A stretch of DNA of 64,000 nucleotides from Melieria omissa (taxonomy: Eukaryota; Arthropoda; Insecta; Diptera; Ulidiidae), in NCBI GenBank assembly GCA_963971225.1, contig OZ020269.1:28437783-28501782 (forward strand), in the 5' to 3' direction. The notes below the pieces were generated by a model. It was not told the DNA's origin. It saw nothing but the letters and a program-made list of their open reading frames with translations, and made no database searches. Of this stretch, positions 41,361-52,640 are shown in pieces; the first letter of the stretch is position 1; each line of letters starts with the position of its first letter. The position numbers and the translations under genes were made by a program.

Positions 41361-41730
41361 GTTAGGTTGTTGTATTGGCTGCCTCTGTATGAGACACACT
41401 TAGGCCTCTTCATGGGCCTATAGTGATACCACAAATTGTACCCGTTTGAAATGTGTATGCAACACTGTTTTTTTCAACATGTATTACAACACACATTTCA
41501 AACGGATAGGAGAAGGGAGGGAGGGGACCTACAGTTTAACGCCGAATCCGAACGGCGGTTGTTTTTTTAAACTTTTCCTTTGACTCTTGGAGGTTTGATT
41601 CTTGTAATTCTCATCTGCTTCATGTGGATAGCGATAGAAGTAGACGAGTTTTTTACCAGCCCGAGCCAGGAATCGAACCTGGGGCCTCGGTATGAGAAGC
41701 CAGCGCACTACTCGCTACTCCATACAACTA
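41361..41730 (-). mobile_element. tRNA-derived SINE, copy A
   Basis: Reverse-strand copy of the element at 51381-51772. It carries the tail (GGTTAGGTTGTTGTATTGG read on the plus strand), the TTTGAAATGTGTATGCAACACTG block, the GGATAGCGATAGAAGTAGA block and the tRNA-like head (CCGAGCCAGGAATCGAACCTGGGGCC, which contains the complement of a B box). The outer part of the tRNA head has diverged. Confidence 0.82.
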
Positions 41731-41756
41731 AGTAGAAAAACATCTCAAAGAAGTCA

Positions 41757-42017
41757 TTAACCCTTATTCTCATACCCGGGTACCCGGGTGCCCACTGCGA
41801 TGTATTTTCGTGAAAAAAACTGACAAATAATGAAAATTTTTTGTTTACCTTCCGGATCCTCGTTATTTAGGTGAAAAGCGAACAAATCATATCAAAATTT
41901 TATAAACACTTTTTAATTAACAAAATATTGAAAACTTAAAAATTTCATGAAATGTGTACCCGGGTACCCCGGGTGCCAAACGACGTTAGTAAGTTTGGGT
42001 ATGAGAATAAGGGTTAA
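41757..42017. mobile_element. TTAA-flanked MITE with perfect 21-bp ends, 261 bp
   Basis: Left TTAACCCTTATTCTCATACC(C); right is its exact reverse complement, (G)GGTATGAGAATAAGGGTTAA. Near each end is a palindromic ACCCGGGTACCCGGGT-type motif. The TTAACCC ends suggest a piggyBac-type family; no transposase. Confidence 0.85.
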
Positions 42018-42659
42018 AGAGGGACTGGCATTCCTGTAAGCTGAATACCCTATCCACACTTTAAGCTATTTTTTTTAAGTACATAACTTCATGCGTTTAT
42101 TAATTTCATCGATTTTGCACAAGTTGCCAAAGTCAATCTAACCTTCAGGCCCGGTCTACGTATGTCTTTTATCTTTGTATGAATAAAGCAAAACTGAAAC
42201 CCCTGTTTTGAAGGTTTTTAAAATTAAAGAAAGTTAAGTTTTCACTTGGCGAACTGTAAGTTTTCTTCTAACCGAAACGGAGTCCTGATTAATATTATCT
42301 ATGAGGAATAATACAAGATTGTCTGATTTCAATGACGCTTCTGGCTCATAATTAAATAGACCAGATATAATAGATTAGATAGAATAGAAAGTAGTATTTA
42401 AACCAATGTTGGCAGGAGTAGTGTTGGATTTTAAGTTGCTACGGGGGAACTCAAAAAGACACTAACTTGAAAAACTACCCTCGTATTTAAGCGTCCAAGT
42501 TCATCTGTTTGCTAAATTTAATATTTTTATAGATAAAAACAATCATAAAATGATTTATTTTTTTGAATAAATTTTAAAATTTATAGAAATTCTTAGATTG
42601 TTTGATTTTATTGTAATACTTTGCGTGTCTAATTCTATTTAAATAGTTCTAGTTCCATT
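42018..42659. other. AT-rich intergenic DNA
   Basis: Nothing recognised. Confidence 0.35.
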
Positions 42660-44430
42660 TAAAGCATTCAGAATCTGATATCAGATGTATCCAGTCATTA
42701 TTGACGAATTTTGCACCAACTGACTTAACTGTCATACCATGAGAATCTAGTCTTGTTTTAGATTGCATTCTTCTAGAATTTGACATCAAACTCCTCCAGT
42801 TATACACAGATGTATATTTTTGGCAGAAGTGATTTTCTTCAACGAATTCAATTTATTCAACCTTTAGTTGCATTTTATATTCGATTCCTTCAGAACTTTA
42901 TGCCAATCATATCCAGTCATCGATGTTCATTTTTGGTAGAATTGACTAATTTTGTTCATTGTTTCATGTCAAGTATCAAGTTGCAGTTAAACTTCGATCC
43001 GTTCAGAACTTGATATCAAAAATTGCCATTGCCATCATCGATGTCGATTACACAGCGCAACAAAAAAACACTTTTTTTCTGTTGCATGGAGTTTTTCTAC
43101 TGTTTCTTACTAATTTGGGTGCGCTGATTCCGAATCCAGCCTCCGATTTTTTTCTAGCAGCTCTAGTTTGTGAGATATAGGTACCCTGTCATTTTTTCAG
43201 TTTTTCCTCTACTTTTTTCATATTTTTGATCGTAGTTTCTAAACCAAAAAACCGATTGACATGATTTTCGCCTTATCGCATTAACAACACCGCACGGCTT
43301 CTTTTTCGATGCAACTTATTTTTATAAATGTTAAAATGCCGCGGTAATTGGACCTCAAAGTTGGAAAAAGTTGAATTTTAAGGCGTTTTCTTTGATGGTC
43401 AAAAACATCCACATTTTTTGTAAAAAAGTTAACGAGTTAGGTGTATAATGAAAGTCGACACATCAAGCAATACAACACAGCTAAATTATTTGGCGGAATA
43501 CACATTCGCATCGAAATAACAGGAAAAATGTATCATCGCGATTTTCGTCACTTTTCATACTTTTTCCTTAAAAAATTAGGGGCCTGAAAATATGCAAAGT
43601 TTTTAATTTGTTTTTGTTTCGAGAAATTCAAAATCTTTTTGGTTTTTGCTTGTACTCTAAACTATAAATAGAACATATAAAAGAGCATATTTTGAGGCTC
43701 CAAATTTTTTTAGGAAAAAGTATGAAAAGAGATGAAAATCGCTATGGTACAGTTTTGTTATTATTTCGATGCGAATGTGTATTCCGCCAAATAATTTGGC
43801 TGTGTTGTCTTGCTTGATGTTTCTTCTTAAGATATTCATATACTTCGAAACTTGATTTATGAAACAACTGTACAATTTTGGCCATAAGAAAAAACGCCTT
43901 GAAATTCAATATTTTCTTACTTTGAAACCTTATTACCACGCCCATTTAGAACGCATAAAATTGATTAATGTCAGGAAAGATGGCGTGAAATGTTGTAAGT
44001 GCAACGATATGAAAATCATGTCGATAGGATTATTGGTTCAGAAATAACAGTCGGAAACGAGAAAAAAGCCGAGGAAAATTCGAAAAAGTGACACGCCCAT
44101 TTTTTGCAAAAACTAGAGCTGTTACATAAAAACGGAGTATGGTTTTGAAAACAGCGTGGAAAAACGATTCAGATTCATGTAAAAAACTCCATGCAACAGA
44201 CATGCTGTTGTGCAGTGTTATCGGAAGTACTCACGCACTTCCGCCAACTTGATTAATTTTCTTTAGTTTAATTTTATATTCGATCGCTCAAAAATTTTAT
44301 GTCAGACGTATCCAGTCATCGATGTTCATTTTTGGTAGAATTGACATAGTTCAACTAAGTTGTATCATTGTCTCATGTCAAGTATCTAGTTGCAGTTAAG
44401 TTTCGATTCTTTCAAAATTTGATATCATGA
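42660..44430. repeat. Degenerate tandem repeat (about 120-165 bp) split by a foldback element
   Basis: The block 'catatccagtcatcgatgttcatttttggtagaattgac...tcatgtcaagtatc.agttgcagttaa.cttcgat' recurs: diverged versions near 42660-42780 and 42780-42900, a clear one at 42905-43018 and another at 44305-44430. The last two are now about 1.3 kb apart because of the insertion at 43051-44217. Confidence 0.65.
43051..44217. mobile_element. Foldback/palindromic transposon, 1167 bp
   Basis: Ends CACAGCGCAACA and (inverted) CACTGCACAACA, flanked by TTA on both sides (43048-43050, 44218-44220). The two halves are inverted copies almost throughout: TGTTGCATGGAGTTTTT near both ends, CGACATGATTTTC-type words mid-arm, and ATTATTTGGCGGAATACAC and TTCATACTTTTTCCT toward the centre, with arms of about 540-550 bp around a spacer near 43610-43675. 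The CACTG-type ends with a 3-bp TWA duplication resemble Chapaev3-like elements; that assignment is inference. No transposase frame. Confidence 0.82.
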
Positions 44431-44489
44431 CGGAAAACTCTGCTCAAATTGTCAGCAAAAGCTTGCAAATTATTTTTTCATTAAAAACT

Positions 44490-44503
44490 TATTGTATATT
44501 GAA
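44490..44503. repeat. LINE target site duplication (left; right copy 46873-46886)
   Basis: TATTGTATATTGAA, 14 bp, is identical on both sides of the LINE insertion. Confidence 0.92.
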
Positions 44504-46872
44504 GGGATCCCTTCAAATCCCCGGGTCCGGACGGCATTTTTCCCGCGCTTCTGCAAAAGGGAAGTGCTGTTCTGATACCGTGGCTCAAGGACGTTTTCAG
44601 GAGCTGTCTGAGACTGAACTATGTACCGATGGACTGGCGATTATCAAGGGTTGTATTTTTGCCGAAATCAAGTAAAAGCAGCCATTTGTATCCGAAGGAC
44701 TACCGGCCCATCAGCCTCACCTCGTTTATACTGAAGACCTTTGAAAGACTGCTAGACTCGTTTATTAAGGAAAGGGTTCCACCTGGCCTGATATCAACGA
44801 ACCAACACGCCTATATGAAAGGCAAGTCAACGGAGACAGCACTTCATCAGGTGGTTTTTCAGATAGAAAAAGCTTTTCACTACGGAGAATACGCGCTGGG
44901 AGCCTTCCTCGACATATCAGGGGCTTTCAACAATGTCTCCACAGAGGCATTGTTGGAAGGCCTTGCATCAATTGGGGTGCACCCACCCATACAGGACTGG
45001 ATTGGTAATCTGTTGAATTGCCGTACAGTGGTAGCGGAGTGGGGCGCAACAACCATGACGAGGAAGGCGAACAGGGGCACCCCCCAGGGGGGTGTGCTCT
45101 CTCCGTTACTATGGAATCTAGTCGTTAACAAGATCCTTTTAAAGTTGAGGGACGGGGGGCCAAGGCTAACCGCATATGCGGATGACCTCGCCGTTGTCGT
45201 CTCAGGCAGGTGTCTCACCTCAATGAGCCAAGTACTCGAGAGGACACTGAAAGTGATTAACAACTGGGCAAAGACTGTGGGACTGGAAACAAACCCAGAC
45301 AAGACGGACTTAGTTCTTTTTACAACAAAGTACAAGATCCCAACCTGGCTTCCTCCCAAACTGAACAACACCACACTCACCCCCAAAACATCTACTAAGT
45401 ACCTAGGAGTCATCTTGGATAATAAACTGTCGTGGAAATTGAATGTGGAAGACAGGAAAAGGAAAGCCTTGAACGCCTTATACGCTTGCAGGAAAATGCT
45501 CGGTAAGACTTGGGGCTTATCCCCCCGTCTCACACATTGGATTTACACTGCAGTGATTAGACCCATTATGCTCTACGGGATCATAGTATGGTGGACTGCG
45601 GTGGATAAGAAGACCTATGCCAAAAGACTCGAGACTGTACAGAGAGCCGCTGGGTTGTGTATAACAGGCGCAATGCGCACCACTCCGACAGCGGCACTGG
45701 ACAAAATCTTGGGATTTTATCCAATTGGTCTGACTGCGAAAAGCGTCGCTAAAAAGGCGGCGCTTAGACTTAAGGTAACTGGACAGCTCACGCTACGACA
45801 TTACGGCCACAGCAGGTTACACGCAGGGGTGAGCGAAAGCTCAGACTACGCCGTACCTCAAGCCAATTTCAACTTCAAACCCCACGTGATCCTAGAACCG
45901 GATGGGTGGCGACAGGGGCTCGAGCCCGGCCGTCAATCCTATAACCTGTTCACGGATGGATCCAAGATGACAGAGGGAGTGGGATCTGCAGTTTTCTGTC
46001 CGGAACTTGACCTTCAACAGTCTTTCCGGCTCCCGGACTACTGCAGCATCTTCCAAGCAGAGGTACACGCTGCCACAAGAGCGGCGCAACTAGCAATGGG
46101 TCGCACCCCTCCAGACTCTCGAATAAACATCTATATCGACAGCCAAGCAGCCATAAAAGCAGCAGCTGGGGTATTGTCAAACTCGATATGCGTACGGAAC
46201 TGCAAAACCAAATTGGACGAACTCTGTCGCAACAGAGTGGTCACTATCTATTGGGTACCGGGTCACAAAGGAGTTGAGGGAAATGAGAAGGCTGATGCGC
46301 TCGCCAAAGCCGGGGCACGACTGCCTACGGTTAGCGAGCCAGACATCCATCCACCCCTCTCCACGCTCAAGACGGAAATAGAAGAGAATATGATTCGTGA
46401 AGCGGCGTCCATGTGGGAGAGATCTACATCTCACAGGACAGCAAAAATCATGCTTCGCGAACATAATGTCAACAACACAGAGTTTGTACTATCACTCCGA
46501 AGAGATGATTGCAAACTATTGACCGGGATACTCACGGGACACTGTCTCACACCGTCCCACGCTGCCAAACTTGGCTTGGTACCAAGTGATGCATGCACAA
46601 GATGTGGTGAAGACAGTGCCAAGGGTACCCTGGAGCATGCTGTGCCACTGCCCTGCTCTCTACAGATCACGGGTCAGCTGCCTCGGATCCGCGTCGTTCC
46701 CTTCCTTGGAAAGAGTCGCGGAACAAAAAAGCAGCGACTTACTTAGATTTGGCAAAACGTTTTTGACTAACTACATACAGGTCTGAAGCTCCAGAACCTT
46801 TCTGGTACCACTATGGACCAACATGGTCTATGTGAGACCCCCCCGAGGGTCAGCCAGCCTAACCTACCTACC
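44504..46872 (+). mobile_element. 5'-truncated LINE (RT + RNase H), 2369 bp
   Basis: Bounded by the 14-bp duplication. The 5' edge cuts into the reverse transcriptase just before KSPGPDGI, which is usual for target-primed reverse transcription that stopped early. The 3' end is CCTAACCTACCTAC, a short repeat tail instead of poly-A. Encodes RT followed by RNase H, as in I/LOA-like clades. Confidence 0.93.
44507..46786 (+). pseudogene. LINE ORF2: reverse transcriptase-RNase H, truncated and frameshifted
   Basis: The frame is open from the truncation point (PFKSPGPDGIFPALL) to 46746. From the internal Met at 44629: DYRPISLTS at about 24, FLDISGAFNNVS at 93, RGTPQGGVLSPLLWN at 149, the catalytic AYADD at 182-186, LGVILDNKLSW at 259. 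RNase H follows: FTDGSKM (441), a conserved Glu (about 478), YIDSQAA (about 504) and WVPGHKGVEGNEKAD (about 545). Close to the end a zinc-knuckle-like CTRCGEDS..GTLEH runs out of frame; the expected CHCP continuation is found in another frame, so one base has been gained near 46640. The endonuclease part is missing. Not able to move itself. Confidence 0.93.
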
Positions 46873-46886
46873 TATTGTATATTGAA

Positions 46887-47021
46887 TTGTTTCAACATTG
46901 TTGATAACACTAGGATGTGCGACTAACTGGGAGGCGGTAAGAAAGCCTACTGGGACTCGCGAGGACTATAAGCGATGCTCAAATGAGCTTACGATTTCCG
47001 TACTGTAATATTGTAGGACAC
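46887..47021. other. Spacer between LINE and hAT-like MITE
   Basis: Nothing recognised. Confidence 0.3.
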
Positions 47022-47972
47022 CTGTGGCGCACACAGGGGAGGGTTTTTGGGGTTTAAAACCCTCGAAATATCTTTAAGTTAGCACAGAAATTTAATTTAT
47101 AACCGTCATATATATATTCAATCATCAATCACACTACTGGACACAAAAAAATTCAACTTAAAATCAAAATTTAAAAATCTTCGAAAAACTAGTTTTTTCC
47201 CTGTTGTTTTAGTTATGAGCACATATCTCGTAAACGAATCTTTAACTAACACGAGCTGCCCATCGGTAACAAGATACCTTAGCCTTTCCAGCGATACACA
47301 GATCGTTCAAATCAGATGAGATTTAGGGAAGTTACTGACGGTGAAAGTTGTAAAAAGGTGCATTTTCCGACCATTTTCAAATATCATAAAATTTTGAATG
47401 CTTTTTTGCTATCAATAAAATAAATTAAAAAAAAAGAAAATAAATTGGGTTTAAAATCTAAGATGAAAGATTATATGTGCAAATATTAAGCATATAGAAT
47501 CGAAAGAAAAATGACAAAGTTATGATGCACACCATATGAAAACACCAACTTGACCTTTTTTACACCGTGCGAAAAAATTTTTTTTTTGCCGAGACCCATC
47601 CAAATGTTGATATAGGCGTGAAACTAAAGGTAATTTCATAGTTCGTAGTCAAAGTCAAAGTCAGTTTTTGTATTTTCTGGCTCAAAATAAAATTTGTGTA
47701 TTTGTATTTAAAAAAAATTTTAAGGACACACATATTTCAAATATTTTTTTAAACATTTGCGGTTGAGCAATTATGAAGATATGAGCATCAAATGAAAGAG
47801 AAAATTGTCTTCTTTTAACTAAATTTTCTATTTTGAACTTTTAGGACCAAAACATGCATGTTGGATTTCAGTTTGCAGATACACACATCTAAATTTTATT
47901 CTATTTCAAAGTTCTCAACAAAGTTACACAAACCCTCCTTCCCCTCAAAAGAAAATCCTGCGTGCGCCACTG
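47022..47972. mobile_element. hAT-like MITE, 951 bp, C(A/T)GTGGCGCAC ends
   Basis: Left CTGTGGCGCACACAGGGGAGG; right, inverted, CAGTGGCGCACGCAGG. The flanks TAGGACAC (47014-47021) and TATGACAC (47973-47980) match at seven of eight positions. Its ends match the 122-bp element at 38103 and the 139-bp element at 13630. No transposase frame. Confidence 0.8.
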
Positions 47973-48780
47973 TATGACACTATAGTTGTATGTGGAAAAA
48001 GTCTATATACTTGCGAAACAAGGGGCCAAATGTAGTAAAACTGCGTTTTTCGTTTTTCTCTCTGACGTCAGCATTTTTTTTAAGGATTTTGAAATTTCAA
48101 GGACATGTTTATTTCAAACAATTATTTAAAAAATTGAGCGTATTGTCGAATAACAATATGGGTATCAAATGAAAGGGAAAAATCCTTAGAATCTTAGAGA
48201 ATTTAATGCTTTGGTGAAAAAAGACGAAGAGGTATTGAAAATGTCATTTTATTTTATTGTATTATTATTATTATTATTATTATTTTTTATTGTATTATTA
48301 TTTGAACTTTATCCTTGAATATCCTTGGAAATTTCCAATAGTTTTTTTTTTTTTGATTGATTGCACAAATTACCAAACTACTTAAAAAATCGGTGCTTAT
48401 CTTGTAAAAATTGGCTTTCATTGGCATCGATCTTAAGAAATTACTCTATGTCTGTAAGTGTCGCTGAATTGTCTCAGCGCTCATATATATCACAAATCAA
48501 GTAAGTAAATACTTAGTGTCTATAATTGTCGAGTACGTTGGCGTACGATGCCACTTGCCGCATTCTAACGCGTTCGCCACTAAGCATCAATTAGTGCATT
48601 TTTCCGCTAAAAATGCCGCACTTTCATATTTGATATTGTAAGAAAGGCCCTTCACGCTAAGCGCTAAAGCTCTCAACACTTTCCAAACGCCATAAAAATA
48701 ATTACCTACTTAAAACTGTGCAGAAAAACAAAATACTTCAATTAGCGAATAAACCCTCAATGAAATAATAATAATAACAC
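47973..48780. other. AT-rich DNA with (ATT)n microsatellite
   Basis: An ATT/TTA run at about 48259-48285 and no gene. Confidence 0.4.
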
Positions 48781-48897
48781 GAACTGCAGCTCGAGCTCGA
48801 GAACCAGACCGAGAACACTTCGCCGGAAGAACGCTGACAGCGTGGAGTGTGCTTACGCGCAAAGCGGAAAACTTAAAGGAAACAAACATTTTGCGTC

Positions 48898-48972
48898 GCC
48901 ACCGTCACCGTCACCGTCATCGTCATCGACATCGACATCGGCGTCGGCGTCAGTGTCTGCGTCGGCGTCGCT
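48898..48972. repeat. Hexanucleotide minisatellite
   Basis: CCGTCA/TCGTCA/TCGACA/TCGGCG-type 6-bp steps repeated about 12 times with gradual substitution. Confidence 0.8.
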
Positions 48973-49268
48973 GCCACTTTGACGAAGTACGCGTACGCGA
49001 ACGCGTACTCTGGCGATAATCCGGCTTATTGCCTGCTAGCGCCGCGCGGCTCACCTGCAGCCCAAAGCACTAATACCTTTGCACCAAATATCTGCTAGAC
49101 AGCCTTTTCGACGGTGCGCATTTAAAATGTGCACAATGTGAATTTAAAGTTTTCCGGCCGAAGCTCGGCCGACGCGGAAAGCTTTGGCGTATGGAAATTT
49201 TTCAACTGGACAACAATTGGAATTTTAGGGTTCGATTGTTGCGTTCGCTCAACAAGCCACCAATCATC

Positions 49269-49278
49269 AAGACACACT

Positions 49279-49309
<31 letters not shown>

Positions 49310-49325
49310 GCACGCACGCACACAC
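49269..49325. repeat. (CA)n and (ACGC)n microsatellite
   Basis: CACACA for about 35 bp, then ACGC units, then CACA again. Confidence 0.9.
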
Positions 49326-50200
49326 ATGCATGAAGTGGCTAAAAATAGAGGCAGCAAAACAAACAGTAAAAAGTGGATTATGAAAGTTGTAGGCGGCAGC
49401 GAGAGGGCGCTGCAGTCCGCCACCCGCCACGTTCAGGCGGCTGTGCATTAGCACAGCGGGACAACATCTTCATCAGTGTCCTTTGTGCTGCGACGACGAC
49501 TGACTCATGCCGTCACAGCCCCTGCCACCCGGCACCCAGCGTCCAGCCTCCAGCGGCGAAAAGTGGCGCGCTACGACCGAGTGATTATTTTTATTATTTT
49601 ACTTGCTCGAATTCAACAACAACAACAACAATAACAGTCAAACGCCCATGCAGCCCCCCGTACACAGCGCTGACCTCATCGGCGCTGCCATTAGCATTAC
49701 CACCACCGCACGACAAAACGTCCCCTTCCACCTTCCACGCTCCACGCTCCCTTTTGTCAACCACCCGGCCGGCCCGTGAGTGCAATACGAGGAAGAGGTC
49801 TCCAGCGGGCAAGTCGTCTGCGCAACAAATTCAATTGTACTTCGGCATATTACACATCCGACACAGTGTGCGTTCGTGGGTGTTTGTGTGTGTGTGTGTG
49901 TTTCTGCACTCGTATTTATTGTATTTGTTTGATTCTCAAATGTTTACCTTTTTTTAAATTACATTATTTTATTCCATTTTCTATGCCTTCGATACGCACT
50001 CAGCGCCGTTGTTGGTACTCATAGCGCTGCGCTGCTGGCCGCACTGGCCGCCCACTTTGGCTGCGCCGTAAAACTGGGTATAAATCTTAATTTGCCATGG
50101 CAACAAAATGAATGGCACGACACGGCAATATCGAACTCCAATTCCACTTAAAGTGAGCAGCAGCAACAGTTCAGCAGTTGAAGCGCCACTCTGTGTAGGC

Positions 50201-50640
50201 ATGTGAATTTAGTATGTGTACATACATACATACTTACATACATACATATGTACTTGTACAAACATATATTCACAATTGTTCGCCTAGGAGTTTGTTTGTG
50301 TGTCGTGCCCCATAAGGAAAAACTGGTCAATGATTTTCGACTCATTCAATATAGAAAGGTGACTAACAAAAAGTTAGTTAGCCACAACAAAATTTACAAA
50401 AATTTTTTTACATTGCATAGTTCAATATGTTTTCAACATATTTTCCATGAATTTCTATAAATTTTTTAATTTTTTCAATTCAACATGTTTCAACATAATT
50501 TCCATTAATTTCTATACATTTTTGAGGCCGATGTACCGACTTTTTGAAACAGTTCTCAAAATTTTAAGTCTATTTCAGGATTGAAATTTAAAGATTTACT
50601 TCACTAACTATTAGGTGTCAGCTAATTGATTTTAACATAT
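50201..50640. other. AT-rich DNA with CATA runs
   Basis: CATACATACATA-type runs at 50219-50250 and TTCAACAT-type words repeated at 50420-50500; no gene. Confidence 0.35.
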
Positions 50641-50689
50641 CGAAAGTATCATGAACCAAGCTTAAACATGTGGTAGACAAACCGCTTTG

Positions 50690-51369
50690 ACACATACGAA
50701 ACTTTATTTTTGATGTCTGGTTTTGTGCCAAATAATCTTCAATCTTTCATTCAAAGAAAACGGTGGCTGAAGCGCATCGAGAGTTCCAAAAACTTTACGG
50801 AGATGCAGCTCTGATGATGATGCAGCTTGGTTTTGTCGCTTCGTTGATGACCAAAAACCTTTGAAGACGCCGAATTGAAGGCATTGCTCGATGAGGATAC
50901 GCTAGAAGAGCGCGCTTCAGTTTCAGAAGTTACGCGTCAAACCCATCCAAGCGATTGGATGCGTTGGGAAAGATTATAAAGCAAGGAACTTGAGTTCCAT
51001 ATGATTTGAAGCCAAGACATGTTGAGCGTCGTTTTTCGCCTCTAAATAACTGCTCCAGCGGCAAAAAAGCGGTCATGAAAAATGGATTCACTACAGCAAC
51101 CCAAAGAAAAAAAGCTTGGGGCTGCCTGATCAAGCTTCTACGTTGTCGACTCGGCCGAATATTTATGCTGCGTAGATTGTTTATTATGTATGTAGGTGAT
51201 TTTATTATGAGCTGTTAAAACTATCACTGGGGAACGGTGTGGAACTCAACTGATGCGGAGAAAAACGGCCACAACACGAGCAGAGACACGAAAAAGTGAT
51301 TCTACTGCATAAATCTACCAGTTAAAACCTACTTGGAAACGCTCAAATGGGTCCTACCCTTCTCAAAGT
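50690..51369 (+). pseudogene. Decayed mariner, 5' part
   Basis: In several frames the plus strand reads GDAAL, then EDAELKALLDEDTLEE, PYDLKPRHVERRF and KAWGCLIKL, ending TYLETLKW, all in the order of a mariner transposase. There are numerous stops and deletions. The transposase continues after the SINE at 51784 with PPYSPDL. Both halves were one element before the SINE inserted. Confidence 0.75.
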
Positions 51370-51380
51370 CCTACCCCAGC
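51370..51380. repeat. SINE target site duplication (left; right copy 51773-51783)
   Basis: CCTACCCCAGC, 11 bp, is identical on both sides of the SINE; the host sequence is the mariner. Confidence 0.88.
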
Positions 51381-51772
51381 TGGCCTCGATAGTCCAGCGG
51401 GTAGCACGCTGGCTTCTCATACCGAGTGCCCCACGTTCGATTCCTGGCTCGGGCTGGTTTTTCACCTTCTACTTCTATCGCTATTCACATGAAGCAGATA
51501 AGAATTACAAGAATCGCACAAGTGCGCTCCTGGCAGGCAATGGCAAAACGTCCAAGTGTGAAAGAAAAACTGCCAATCACCGTTCGGATTCGTAAACTGT
51601 AGGTCCCCTCCCTTTCTTTCCCCCATGCGTTTGAAATGTGTGTTGTATCACATGTTGAAAAAAAAACAGTATTGCATACACATTTCAAACGGGTGAAATT
51701 TGCGGTATCACATCGGGCCAATAGGCCTAAGTGTGTCTCATACAGAGGCACCCACTACAACCAACCAACCAA
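51381..51772 (+). mobile_element. tRNA-derived SINE, full copy B, 392 bp
   Basis: The head (51381-51452) resembles a tRNA: TGGCCTCGATAGTCCAGCGGGTAGC (A-box side), an anticodon-arm-like GGCTTCTCATACC, and CGTTCGATTCCTGGC (B-box side), which would form an internal RNA polymerase III promoter. The body carries blocks shared with copies A and C, and the tail is CAACCAACCAACCAA. It lies inside a mariner with a perfect 11-bp duplication. I cannot assign the parent tRNA with certainty; the anticodon arm resembles Met or Glu types. Confidence 0.9.
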
Positions 51773-51783
51773 CCTACCCCAGC

Positions 51784-51910
51784 CGCCATATTCTCCAGAT
51801 CTGATCCGTTTGGCACATGGTTTGGCTGATTAGCAGTTTCGCTCAAATGAAGAATGAAAAATGGCTTGATTCGTGGATAGCCTTAGAAGACAAACACTTT
51901 TAGTGCCAAG
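51784..51910 (+). pseudogene. Decayed mariner, 3' part
   Basis: Reads PPYSPDLIRLAHGLAD, then after a stop QFRSNEE and DSWIALEDK, i.e. the region following the second catalytic Asp of a mariner transposase. It is the continuation of 50690-51369 across the SINE. Confidence 0.75.
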
Positions 51911-52419
51911 GTATATAGCGTCAGTGCCAGAAAAATGGAAAAAAGTTTTAAACCATTTTTGAAAGTTGAATTTTCATAAAAAAAAACGCACCTAATATTT
52001 CGTCATTATTGGTGAAGGCACTTAAGCCCTCAACAAGATTCACACGGCACTAGGTCCGAGAAGGGAGATGAAGCAAAGCTTCAATCTGAACAGGACGAGT
52101 CAACTGCTTGGAAACACCAGGAGGAATATTATAAGACCCACTGCGGCTCTAACGGGTACTTTGCCGATGGTGGAACACAAATCATTGTGACAACTGAGGC
52201 TTGGAAGACCAGAGGAAAATACTTTCAAACTTTCTGTGTGCATGACCAAGTTAAGCAAGAAGCAGGCATCGTTCGTCATTTCACTTCTACACTTCCTGGA
52301 TCTCACAAAGTGGATTTAAAATAAATACTACCCAAAACCGACACAAAATGAGAATGTGGCACCAAAACGACGCTGTAACGATTAAATACTTCCTCTGACA
52401 CTGCCCCGTTCTGCAGATA
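51911..52419. other. Probable LINE debris
   Basis: The plus strand in broken frames (52070-52310) has LNRTSQL and ALTGTLPMVEH-like words that could be the C-terminal part of a LINE ORF2 (where LTGH often occurs), leading into the LINE 3' end at 52420. This is a weak call. Confidence 0.3.
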
Positions 52420-52640
52420 CGCTGACTCCGTACCCTGGGGGCAAGATTCCTCCGCTTCGATATTTGAAATTTCGGATCTGCTTTCCTTTATCAAAAGTTC
52501 GAACTGGTTGGCCCCGGATTGAGACTGTTTGTTTAGCTTCAGAACCATTTAAGAAGGGATTCACAATAGGCCAATTTGGCCTCCGAGTGGAATTACGGTC
52601 TCTTTGCTGCACGTACCCTTCCCTACCTAACCCAACCTAG
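52420..52640 (+). repeat. LINE 3'-end repeat (partner 38455-38692)
   Basis: Shared words as listed at the partner; ends CCCTTCCCTACCTAACCCAACC. It is immediately followed by the 5' region of another LINE. Confidence 0.65.

Larger units (their letters stand above)
48781..50200. other. GC-rich island with hexanucleotide and CA repeats
   Basis: Contains a CGTCAC/CGTCAT/CGACAT/CGGCGT hexamer series at about 48898-48972, a palindromic TACGCGTACGCGAACGCGTA at about 48988-49007, a CA run continuing into CACG at 49269-49325, and CAACAA at 49613-49632. Overlapping frames on both strands lack domains. It could be regulatory DNA of a neighbouring gene. Confidence 0.4.

Noticed and set aside
51381..51452. 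Candidate functional tRNA gene
   Set aside because: The stems do not pair well, the same sequence occurs as the head of three repeats, and it lies in a SINE with a target duplication.
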